In this document: in pieces, positions 1 through 6,249 of the stretch
How positions within the stretch are numbered: position 1 is the stretch's first letter
Layout of the letters: every line of letters begins with the position of its first letter
Assembly: GCA_005798205.1 (NCBI GenBank)
Contig: SYKJ01000179.1
Location: 1 to 6,961, forward strand
Source: Bacteroidota bacterium
GTDB lineage: Bacteria > Bacteroidota > Bacteroidia > Flavobacteriales > Crocinitomicaceae
Direction: 5' to 3'
Length of the DNA stretch: 6,961 bases
Notes under the pieces: model-generated
Seen by the model: only the letters and a program-made list of their open reading frames with translations
Database searches by the model: none
Told to the model about the DNA's origin: nothing
Made by a program: the position numbers and the translations under genes

Positions 1-992
1 AATGGAACTTTTGCTATTTCAATTTTAAAAAGTTTGCGATTTACAAGTGCCTTTGAAAGTATTGATAAAACTTCGTCTGAACAATTCTGCCACTCTTTTA
101 TCGCTCCTAAAATATCGTAATCGTCAAGTTGGGCAAAATAATCTAAAACTTTTGGGTTTTGCTCAAAATCTACTTGTTTAACATCATTCTCAAGAAAAAA
201 TTGTAAGGCTGAACTTGCAAAAATAGTTTCTCCATTTTTAACCAATTCTTTTGCTCTTCTCAAAGTGTAAATGAGCATATATTCAGCTGCAACTACTGTT
301 TTGTGTAAATAAACTTGCCAGTACATTAGTCTTCGAGCTACGATAAATTTTTCAATGGAATAAATTCCTTTTTCTTCAAGCACTAAATTTCCATTCTGTA
401 CATTAAGCATTTCAATTAAGCGCTCACTGCCAATTATCCCCTCGCTTACACCAGAATAAAAACTATCGCGATTTAAGTAATCCAAGCGATCCATATCCAA
501 CTGACTTGAAACTAATTGGTGCAAAAAGGGTTTGTTGTATTTGTTTTGAAAAATTTGTAGCGCTGTATTTAAATCTTTTCCAAATTCCGCACTCAAACGA
601 TCTATAAAATAAGCAGATATTTTTTCGTGACTAACGCCACAAACGATGTCGTATTCCAAAGCATGACTGAAGGGGCCATGACCGATATCATGAAGTAAAA
701 TCGCTAAATAAACAGCTCTTTCTTCTTCTGTAGAAATTTCATGTCCTTTTCTGCGTATCGTTGAAACCGCTTGCGACATTAAATGCATGGCGCCTAAAAC
801 GTGGTGAAAACGCGAGTGTATTGCTCCTGGATATACAAGATGACTCAAGCCCAATTGCATGATCCGCCGAAGGCGTTGCATGAAAGGATGTTCTATGACA
901 TCAAAAATAATTTCGTCGGGAATGGAAATAAAACCATATACAGGGTCGTTTATAATTTTCTTCTTGTTATTTCGATTTAAGTTCGGTCGCAA
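1..992 (-). CDS. HD-domain phosphohydrolase (dGTPase/SAMHD1-like), 3' end cut by window
   Basis: This is an HD-superfamily metal-dependent phosphohydrolase of the COG1078 type, related to dNTP triphosphohydrolases. The true substrate in Bacteroidota is not established. The sequence shows the family opening NDPVYGFISIP, then RFHH (His63/His64), the metal-binding pair His101-Asp102 in LLHDIGHGPFSH, and a later QLDMDRLDYLNRD block with Asp166/Asp168. About 330 codons are visible and the C-terminus lies beyond the left edge; relatives have roughly 400 residues. No ATG precedes the conserved N-terminus. The first in-frame ATG comes only at FMQRLRR, after the family opening, so I place the start at a TTG at 990-992 (numbering follows this). 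Another in-frame TTG at 1017-1019 lies inside the probable promoter and is less likely. The gene is divergent from porX. Family assignment is sure; the start is tentative. Confidence 0.9.
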   Translation of the reverse strand, partial: MRPNLNRNNKKKIINDPVYGFISIPDEIIFDVIEHPFMQRLRRIMQLGLSHLVYPGAIHSRFHHVLGAMHLMSQAVSTIRRKGHEISTEEERAVYLAILLHDIGHGPFSHALEYDIVCGVSHEKISAYFIDRLSAEFGKDLNTALQIFQNKYNKPFLHQLVSSQLDMDRLDYLNRDSFYSGVSEGIIGSERLIEMLNVQNGNLVLEEKGIYSIEKFIVARRLMYWQVYLHKTVVAAEYMLIYTLRRAKELVKNGETIFASSALQFFLENDVKQVDFEQNPKVLDYFAQLDDYDILGAIKEWQNCSDEVLSILSKALVNRKLFKIEIAKVP

Positions 993-997
993 TTGAG

Positions 998-1005
998 TAA
1001 CTTTA
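998..1005 (+). promoter_or_regulatory. Putative -7 element for porX
   Basis: TAACTTTA matches the Bacteroidota TAnnTTTG element at all but the last position and sits 34 bases before the porX ATG. A weak TTTA at 976-979, 18 bases upstream, could serve as the -33 element. If so, that part of the promoter lies inside the first codons of the divergent HD-domain gene. Confidence 0.4.
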
Positions 1006-1016
1006 GAATAATTATT

Positions 1017-1024
1017 CAAAGCTA
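1017..1024 (-). promoter_or_regulatory. Putative Bacteroidota -7 element for the HD-domain gene
   Basis: On the minus strand this reads TAGCTTTG, a full match to the Bacteroidota TAnnTTTG element. It lies 24 bases upstream of the proposed TTG start at 992, which suits a short leader. I see no clear -33 TTTG at the usual spacing. It faces the porX -7 element across a palindrome. The call rests on motif and position only. Confidence 0.45.
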
Positions 1025-1039
1025 TTAAAAATAAGGCAA

Positions 1040-2584
1040 ATGCACGGTAAAATTCTTTGGGCAGATGATGAAATTGAGTTATTAAAGCCCCATATTCTAT
1101 TTTTAGAGAATAAAGGTTACTCAGTTGACGCTATAACAAATGGTTCTGATGCCATTGATAAATGCTATGAAACAACCTACGATATTGTTTTCTTGGATGA
1201 GAATATGCCTGGACTTTCGGGTATTGAAACTTTATCTCAAATAAAAGAAGCTTTTCCGCTTGTGCCTGTTGTGATGATTACAAAAAGTGAGGAGGAACAC
1301 ATAATGGAAGAGGCGATTGGAAGCAAAATTGCAGATTACCTCATCAAACCTGTAAATCCGAATCAAATTTTATTGAGCATCAAAAAAATTCTGGAAAAGA
1401 GTAAATTGGTTTCTCAAAAAACAAACTCCAATTACCAACAAGAATTTAGGCAACTTGGAATGCTACTTAATAAAAGATTGGATGCCGATGAATGGAAAGA
1501 AATTTATGCAAAACTCGTTTTTTGGGAATTAGAACTAGATACTATTGAGGAAACGGGCATGCGCGAAATTTTGGAAATGCAAAAAAAAGAAGCGAACAAA
1601 CTTTTTTCAGATTTTATTGAAGATAATTACCTCGATTGGCTCAACGGAACAGAAGAAGCTCCCTTGATGATTCAAAATGTGATAAAGAATAAAATTGCTC
1701 CGAAAATTGGAAAAGAAAAATTAGCTGTTTTACTAATTGACAATTTGCGCTTCGATCAATGGAAAATGATTGAGCCAATTTTTTCAAAGTATTTTGTAAA
1801 AGAGGAGGAAGAAATTGTCTTCTCTATTCTCCCAACGGCAACGCACTATGCGAGAAATGCCTTTTTCTCTGGACTTCTTCCATCGGAAATTGAAAAACGC
1901 TTTCCTCAGTATTGGAAAAATGAAGATGACGAAGGTGGAAAAAATATGCATGAACAAGAACTCCTTGATGCTAATTTGAAGCGTTTGGGGAAAAATGTAA
2001 AGTGGAGCTACAACAAAATAACAAAAGTAGAAGCAGGAAAAAAATTAAGCGAGCAATTCCATTTGATTAAAGACAATGATGTGAATTTCATTGTTTACAA
2101 TTTCGTAGACATGCTTTCTCATGCACGAACAGAAATGGAAATTATTCGGGAATTGGCGCAAGATGAGGCGGCTTATCGCTCTATTACTGTTTCTTGGCTA
2201 GAACATTCTCCACTTTTAGATATCATAAAAAAAATTGCTGAAGCTGGAATAAAATTGCTAATTACAAGTGACCACGGCACCATAAAAGTAAATAACCCGG
2301 TTCGTATTGTTGGAGAGAAAAGCACAAATACAAACCTGCGCTATAAAGCTGGAAGAGGCTTAAATTACAACCAAAAAGAGGTGTTTTGTGTTAAAAATCC
2401 ACAAGATGCTTTTTTACCTAAATTAAAAATGTCCTCAGAATTTGTGTTCGCAAAAGGGCAAGATTTTTTTGTTTATCCAAACAATTACAATCATTTTGTG
2501 AATTATTATGAAAATACATTTCAGCACGGTGGCATTTCATTAGAGGAACTTTTAATTCCTTATATCGACCTCAAAGCACGTTAA
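1040..2584 (+). CDS. porX: PorX, T9SS response regulator with PglZ-type phosphatase domain
   Basis: PorX is the response regulator of the PorXY system that controls the type IX secretion system in Bacteroidota. The receiver domain covers about residues 1-120: acidic pocket Asp9/Asp10, phospho-acceptor Asp53 in FLDENMPG, Thr81 and Lys103. A helical linker follows, then a PglZ alkaline-phosphatase-superfamily domain from about 225 to the end. Likely metal-site residues there are Asp234 (LLIDNLRFD), the nucleophile candidate Thr268 (LPTATHYARNA), Asp357 and His361 (VDMLSHAR), Asp411-His412 (TSDHGT) and His496 (FQHGG). In studied PorX proteins this domain is a zinc-dependent phosphodiesterase acting on nucleotides. 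The 514-residue length is normal for the family. The sensor kinase porY is not here. A weak AAGG lies 3 bases before the ATG. Divergent from the HD-domain gene. Residue roles are by analogy with the family. Confidence 0.95.
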   Translation: MHGKILWADDEIELLKPHILFLENKGYSVDAITNGSDAIDKCYETTYDIVFLDENMPGLSGIETLSQIKEAFPLVPVVMITKSEEEHIMEEAIGSKIADYLIKPVNPNQILLSIKKILEKSKLVSQKTNSNYQQEFRQLGMLLNKRLDADEWKEIYAKLVFWELELDTIEETGMREILEMQKKEANKLFSDFIEDNYLDWLNGTEEAPLMIQNVIKNKIAPKIGKEKLAVLLIDNLRFDQWKMIEPIFSKYFVKEEEEIVFSILPTATHYARNAFFSGLLPSEIEKRFPQYWKNEDDEGGKNMHEQELLDANLKRLGKNVKWSYNKITKVEAGKKLSEQFHLIKDNDVNFIVYNFVDMLSHARTEMEIIRELAQDEAAYRSITVSWLEHSPLLDIIKKIAEAGIKLLITSDHGTIKVNNPVRIVGEKSTNTNLRYKAGRGLNYNQKEVFCVKNPQDAFLPKLKMSSEFVFAKGQDFFVYPNNYNHFVNYYENTFQHGGISLEELLIPYIDLKAR

Positions 2585-2600
2585 GAAAACTTAACTTTTT
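2580..2600 (+). terminator. porX: Putative intrinsic terminator of porX
   Basis: GTTAAG (2580-2585), an AAAA loop, CTTAAC (2590-2595) and then TTTTT (2596-2600) form a short hairpin with a T-tract. The left arm contains the porX TAA stop at 2582-2584. The stem is only 6 pairs and AT-rich, so it may be weak, but it is well placed between porX and the suf promoter. Confidence 0.5.
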
Positions 2601-2644
2601 AAAAACTCTTTTCTGTTTAGAACGTTTCAAAATAAGGGATTGTG

Positions 2645-2652
2645 TAACTTTG
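2645..2652 (+). promoter_or_regulatory. Bacteroidota -7 promoter element of the suf operon
   Basis: TAACTTTG is a perfect TAnnTTTG match. It lies in the short gap between porX and sufS, with 9 bases between it and the sufS ATG, so the leader would be very short. No convincing -33 TTTG is visible: TTTC at 2625-2628 is 16 bases upstream and TTTA at 2616-2619 is 25 upstream. I see no IscR-like or other operator. Confidence 0.55.
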
Positions 2653-2661
2653 TACTTGTAA

Positions 2662-3897
2662 ATGTCTGAAACACCAAAAAAACCATTTAATGTCCGCGAA
2701 ATTCGTGCGGAATTTCCTGCCTTAAAACAAGAAATTTACGGTAAAAATTTAATCTATTTTGATAATGGAGCTACCTCCCAAAAACCTCAAATAGTTTTAA
2801 ATGCAATCAATAAATTCTATTCAAAGGAAAATGCAAACATCCATCGTGGTGTTCATTTTCTTAGCCAAAAGGCAACAACAGAATTTGAAATTGCACGAAA
2901 GCGAATACAAAAGTACCTGAATGCTCATAAATCTGAGGAAATTATCTTTACAAAGGGGGCGACAGATGGAATTAATTTGGTGGCAAATTCTTTTGGTGAA
3001 CTTTTAACAGCCGGAGATGAAATTTTGATTACTGCTATGGAACATCATTCCAATATCGTTCCCTGGCAAATGCTCTGCGAAAGAAAAGGTTTGATTCTTC
3101 GCGTTGCGCCAATTAATACAAAAGGAGAATTGATTATTGAAGAATTTGATAAATTACTCTCTAAAAAAACAAAATTATTGTCTATTATCCATATCTCAAA
3201 TACACTTGGCACAATCAATCCAGTAAAAGAACTCACACAAAAAGCGCATGCTGTGGGGGCAAAAGTATTACTCGATGGTGCACAAAGTATCCAACATACA
3301 AAAATTGATGTGAAAGATTTAGATTGTGATTTCTATGTCTTTTCTAGCCATAAAGTTTTTGGTCCGACAGGAATTGGAGTCTTGTATGGCAAAGAAGATT
3401 TATTAGACCGAATGCCACCTTATCAAGGTGGCGGAGATATGATTTCTCGTGTTACTTTTGAACGCACTACATACAATGAATTACCCTTTAAATTTGAAGC
3501 TGGCACGCCACACATTGCCGGTGGAATTTGTCTTGGTACTGCATTTGAATTCCTGGATTCAATTGATCTTGAAGGAGCTGAAAAACACGAAAAAGAGATA
3601 ACAAAATATGCGGAGCATCTGTTGGATACTTTTGAAGGATTGAATATCATTGGTGAGTCTAAAAACAAGTCGAGTGTTATCTCATTTACAGTAGACGGCA
3701 TTCACCCCTTTGACATTGGAACTTTGTTGGATAAACAAGGAATTGCAGTTCGCACCGGTCACCATTGCACGCAACCCTTAATGGACTTTTACAAAATTCC
3801 AGGTACAACGCGCGCATCATTTGCATTCTATAATACGAAAGAAGAAATAGACACTTTTGTTGAGGCCGTAGAAAAAAGCATAAACATGTTGAAATAA
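2662..3897 (+). CDS. sufS: SufS, group II cysteine desulfurase
   Basis: SufS is a cytosolic pyridoxal-phosphate enzyme that takes sulfur from L-cysteine, leaving alanine, and holds it as a persulfide for Fe-S cluster assembly. Visible family marks are YFDNGATSQKP near the N-terminus, His128 (MEHHSNIVPW) over the cofactor ring, Asp205 and Gln208 (LLDGAQS), the Schiff-base Lys231 (SSHKVFG), the persulfide-forming Cys369 (RTGHHCTQP) and Arg384 (TTRASFAFYNT) for substrate carboxylate binding. All sit a constant 5 residues later than in E. coli SufS. The length of 411 is typical. The N-terminus is a few residues longer than many relatives, but no other Met is available. It is the first gene of the operon, and its stop overlaps the sufE start by one base. 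Confidence 0.97.
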   Translation: MSETPKKPFNVREIRAEFPALKQEIYGKNLIYFDNGATSQKPQIVLNAINKFYSKENANIHRGVHFLSQKATTEFEIARKRIQKYLNAHKSEEIIFTKGATDGINLVANSFGELLTAGDEILITAMEHHSNIVPWQMLCERKGLILRVAPINTKGELIIEEFDKLLSKKTKLLSIIHISNTLGTINPVKELTQKAHAVGAKVLLDGAQSIQHTKIDVKDLDCDFYVFSSHKVFGPTGIGVLYGKEDLLDRMPPYQGGGDMISRVTFERTTYNELPFKFEAGTPHIAGGICLGTAFEFLDSIDLEGAEKHEKEITKYAEHLLDTFEGLNIIGESKNKSSVISFTVDGIHPFDIGTLLDKQGIAVRTGHHCTQPLMDFYKIPGTTRASFAFYNTKEEIDTFVEAVEKSINMLK

Positions 3898-4322
3898 TGA
3901 CGCTACAAAACATCCAAGAAAAACAAGATGAAATAGTTGCAGAATTTGATGTTTTTTCAGATTGGATGGAAAAATATGAATACTTAATAGATCTTGGAAA
4001 AGACTTGCCATTGATAAAAGCTGAATTTAAAACAGATGAACGATTAATTGAAGGATGTCAATCTCGTGTTTGGCTAAATGCAGCCTGCGAGGAAGGGAAA
4101 ATGCAATTTACAGCCGATTCTGAAGCAATAATTACAAAAGGAATTATAGGTTTGTTAATCCGTGTCTTGAACGACGAAAAACCAGAAACTATTATCCAAA
4201 CTGAATTAAAATTTATCACAGAAATAGGACTTCAAGAACACCTTTCTCCAACTCGCGCAAACGGCTTAAATGGAATGATAAAAAAAATGAAAATTGAAGC
4301 ACTTAAATACATCCAAAAATAA
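3897..4322 (+). CDS. sufE: SufE, cysteine desulfurase sulfur acceptor
   Basis: SufE binds SufS, stimulates its desulfurase activity and accepts the persulfide sulfur for delivery to the SufBCD scaffold. The acceptor is Cys54 in the conserved LIEGCQSRVW, equivalent to Cys51 of the E. coli protein. The downstream GLLIRVLNDEKPETI and the C-terminal LSPTRANGLNGMI blocks are also typical. At 141 residues it is full length. The ATG shares its A with the last base of the sufS stop codon, so the two proteins, which work as a pair, are probably translationally coupled. Confidence 0.96.
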   Translation: MTLQNIQEKQDEIVAEFDVFSDWMEKYEYLIDLGKDLPLIKAEFKTDERLIEGCQSRVWLNAACEEGKMQFTADSEAIITKGIIGLLIRVLNDEKPETIIQTELKFITEIGLQEHLSPTRANGLNGMIKKMKIEALKYIQK

Positions 4323-4323
4323 A

Positions 4324-4629
4324 ATGGAAGAGTTAGAAAATAAAATTGTCAGCATGCTTAAAACAATTTATGATCCAGAAATTCCTGTGGATGTTTATGA
4401 ATTGGGCTTAATCTACGAGGTAAAAATTGACAAAGAGGGAAATGTTGAAATTGAGATGACCTTAACTTCTCCAAATTGTCCAGTTGCGGAAAGTATGCCA
4501 AAAGAGGTAGAAGATAAAGTTGCGACTGTGGAAGGAGTGCTTAGTTCAAAAGTGAATATTGTATTTGATCCAGCCTGGGACAAAGACATGATGAGTGAGG
4601 AGGCAAAATTAGAATTGGGATTTCTCTAG
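4324..4629 (+). CDS. DUF59/MIP18-family Fe-S assembly protein (SufT-like)
   Basis: This is a 101-residue MIP18-family (DUF59) protein of the kind found in suf operons, often called SufT or PaaD-like. Such proteins help mature Fe-S proteins, probably in cluster transfer; the exact role here is inferred. It shows the family motifs YDPEIPVDVYELGLIY at residues 16-31 and TSPNCPVAESMP with the conserved Cys52, and ends in FDPAWDKDMMSEEAKLELGFL-like sequence as in suf-linked members. I chose the ATG at 4324, one base after the sufE stop. An in-frame ATG at 4294 would add 10 residues encoded inside sufE, before the usual N-terminus. Its stop lies one base from that of the converging lipoprotein gene. 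Confidence 0.93.
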   Translation: MEELENKIVSMLKTIYDPEIPVDVYELGLIYEVKIDKEGNVEIEMTLTSPNCPVAESMPKEVEDKVATVEGVLSSKVNIVFDPAWDKDMMSEEAKLELGFL

Positions 4630-4653
4630 CTTACTTTTTTCTTAAAGTAAAGC
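4628..4653. terminator. Weak AT-rich hairpin between convergent operons
   Basis: TTACTTT (4631-4637) and AAAGTAA (4644-4650) are a perfect 7-base inverted repeat with a 6-base loop. GC pairs can be added outside if A4651 is bulged. It sits exactly where the suf operon and the minus-strand operon meet and lies within the last codons of the lipoprotein gene. There is no clean T-tract after it on either strand, so function as a bidirectional terminator is only possible. Confidence 0.25.
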
Positions 4654-5065
4654 GCTTGAGTTTATAATTTGGATAATCATAAAACTCAATGATTAAATTA
4701 CCTTTTGTAAGTTCTATTATCCGAAATTTATCCGAGGTTCCTCCCAAACCGCTCGGAAACACCTCTAATTCCTCTGAATTATTCAATGAAAAAGGAGCGG
4801 AATTGTATTTTAATGTGTCGTAAATAATAGTAGGAAGTTCCGATAAATTCTCATAAGAAAAAGCAAGCAAAGCGCTACAAACTTTCGCTTCTGAATCAAT
4901 TTCCATGGTGCCAGACACTGAACTTGTATAAAACGAAAATCCCTCCCCGTCTTCAATGCGAGTATTGGTAATTTCCCATACTCCATTTAGTTTTTTTAGC
5001 GTACTTTTTTCTTTTGAGCAAGAACTGATTAAAAAGAGTGAAAAAATGAAAATTACGCGAATCAT
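4631..5065 (-). CDS. Small lipoprotein of unknown function
   Basis: I do not recognise this family. The predicted protein has 144 residues. It opens with a short signal peptide (MIRVIFIFSLF) and the lipobox LISSC, with the lipidated Cys16, followed by SKEKS. The mature part begins LKKLNGVWEITNT (from residue 23), which recalls the start of small lipocalin-like Bacteroidota lipoproteins, but this is only a resemblance. It is polar and probably beta-rich, with no catalytic motif that I can see. I chose the ATG at 5065, since it places the lipobox correctly and overlaps the M20 gene stop in an ATGA junction. A longer frame from 5107 would put 14 charged residues before the signal peptide. It is the last gene of the operon, and likely sits in the periplasm or outer membrane. 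Confidence 0.85.
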   Translation of the reverse strand: MIRVIFIFSLFLISSCSKEKSTLKKLNGVWEITNTRIEDGEGFSFYTSSVSGTMEIDSEAKVCSALLAFSYENLSELPTIIYDTLKYNSAPFSLNNSEELEVFPSGLGGTSDKFRIIELTKGNLIIEFYDYPNYKLKRFTLRKK

Positions 5066-6249
5066 AGCACAGTTTGAATCATCGCAAGCATTCCTGTTTT
5101 TAAACATTCTGAATCGACATCAAACTTGGGATGATGTACGCTATAAATAATGCCCTTTTCTTTATTCCCAACTCCCAAACGAAAGAAACAAACAGGAATC
5201 GTTTGACTGTAAAATGAGAAATCTTCTGAAGTCATTCGTAAGGCTAAACCTTCTGTATTTTCCTCGCCGAAAAAAGATTGAAATTTTAATTTTAATTTAT
5301 CAGTAAGTTGAGCGTCATTCTTTAAAAAAGGATAACCTTTTGAAATCAATAAATTGATCTTTCCCTTGTATTTTTTGGATATATTTTCTGCTAAATCAAT
5401 TAAAATTTGTGCCGCCTTCTCTCTCCAGGCCTCATCCATGGTGCGAAAAGTACCTTTTAATTCAGCTCTTTCAGGAACGACATTCGTGGCGCCGAGTGCT
5501 TCAAATTTTCCAAAATTAAGAACACATGGAACATCTTTGGGGCAATTAGCTTTGATAAGTTGTTGTGCTTCTATTATAAACTCAGAGCCAATTATAATGG
5601 GATTTACGCATTTCTCTGGCATTGCTGCGTGTCCTCCAATACCAATAATCGTTATGTGCAATTCATCACAAGAAGCCATATTTAAACCAGGACGAAGTGC
5701 TAATTTACCAACTTCAATATCAGGAAATACATGCAATGCATACATTTCCTTAACTCTTGGATTTTCCAAAACTCCAGCTTCAATAAGTAAACTTGCACCA
5801 CCAGGATTTTTTTCCTCGCCAGGTTGAAAAATCAGTTTAACAGGATGGGCTAATTGCTCTTTTAATTCAAAAAGGATTTCTGCTGTGCCGAGTAAAATTG
5901 AAGTATGGACATCGTGACCACAGGCATGCATTACACCAGCAACTTTAGATTTGTATGAATGCTCATTTTGTTCTTGAATAGGAAGCGCATCTAAATCTGC
6001 ACGCAACCCAATACAATCTTGATTTTCTGAATGTTTTGAAGAACGAATTATTCCGATAACACCAGTGCCTGCAACTCCTTTTTCGTGTGGTATTCCAATT
6101 TCTGCTAATTTTTGAGAAACAAATTCCATTGTAGCATATTCTTGATAAGAAAGCTCAGGATGTTGGTGTAAATATTCGCGGTATCCCTTTATTTTTGAAA
6201 AAATAGCAGCGACTTTAGACCTTAATATTTCTTTAAGTTCAGGATTCAT
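5062..6249 (-). CDS. M20-family metallo-amidohydrolase (N-acyl amino acid / hippurate hydrolase type)
   Basis: This is a peptidase family M20D amidohydrolase, which removes acyl or aromatic groups from amino acids or related amides using two metal ions. Visible marks are HQHPELSYQE (28-37), RADLDALPI (83-91), the metal ligands Cys110 and His112 in MHACGHDVH, Glu145/Glu146 in QPGEEKNPGG, His173 (ALHVFP), the lid-domain GIGGHAAMPE, MTSEDFSFY and a C-terminal His372 in VHHPKFDVD. There is no signal peptide, so it is probably cytosolic. The length of 395 is normal. The exact substrate cannot be told from sequence. It starts 11 bases before the end of the TauE-like gene and overlaps the lipoprotein gene by 4 bases, so all three are probably co-transcribed. 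Confidence 0.94.
   Translation of the reverse strand: MNPELKEILRSKVAAIFSKIKGYREYLHQHPELSYQEYATMEFVSQKLAEIGIPHEKGVAGTGVIGIIRSSKHSENQDCIGLRADLDALPIQEQNEHSYKSKVAGVMHACGHDVHTSILLGTAEILFELKEQLAHPVKLIFQPGEEKNPGGASLLIEAGVLENPRVKEMYALHVFPDIEVGKLALRPGLNMASCDELHITIIGIGGHAAMPEKCVNPIIIGSEFIIEAQQLIKANCPKDVPCVLNFGKFEALGATNVVPERAELKGTFRTMDEAWREKAAQILIDLAENISKKYKGKINLLISKGYPFLKNDAQLTDKLKLKFQSFFGEENTEGLALRMTSEDFSFYSQTIPVCFFRLGVGNKEKGIIYSVHHPKFDVDSECLKTGMLAMIQTVL

Larger units (their letters stand above)
998..1024. repeat. Imperfect palindrome spanning both facing promoters
   Basis: The core GAATAATTATTC at 1006-1017 is a perfect 12-base palindrome. The symmetry extends outward through CTTT/AAAG and TA/TA if one extra base (A1005) is allowed, so the two arms are TAACTTTAGAATAA and the complement of TAGCTTTGAATAA. 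It could be an operator for a dimeric regulator, or simply two promoter elements that happen to face each other. The symmetry is directly visible; a regulatory role is inferred. Confidence 0.5.

Noticed and set aside
2585..2661. Riboswitch or small RNA between porX and sufS
   Set aside because: The 77-base gap is filled by the terminator tail and the promoter; too little room and no conserved aptamer-like structure.
3045..3236. 63-codon minus-strand frame inside sufS
   Set aside because: Shadow of the sufS coding strand with no supporting signal.
3423..3701. 92-codon open frame on the minus strand
   Set aside because: Antisense to sufS, which has all catalytic residues; no motif or start context of its own.
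3686..4011. Two overlapping short minus-strand frames across the sufS-sufE junction
   Set aside because: Both are antisense to conserved coding sequence; their compositions are rich in Phe, Cys and Leu as expected from reversed Lys-rich and Glu-rich genes.
4294..4323. Upstream ATG extending the SufT-like protein into sufE
   Set aside because: The extra residues encode no family sequence and the ATG at 4324, one base after the sufE stop, matches the normal N-terminus.
5066..5107. Upstream ATG extending the lipoprotein
   Set aside because: It would place charged residues before the signal peptide and move the lipobox too far from the N-terminus.
4956..5150. 64-codon plus-strand frame across the lipoprotein-M20 junction
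   Set aside because: Antisense to two well-supported genes with an ATGA overlap; no independent evidence.
5354..5827. 157-codon open frame on the plus strand
   Set aside because: It lies wholly antisense to the M20 amidohydrolase, whose motifs are intact, and its translation shows no family features.
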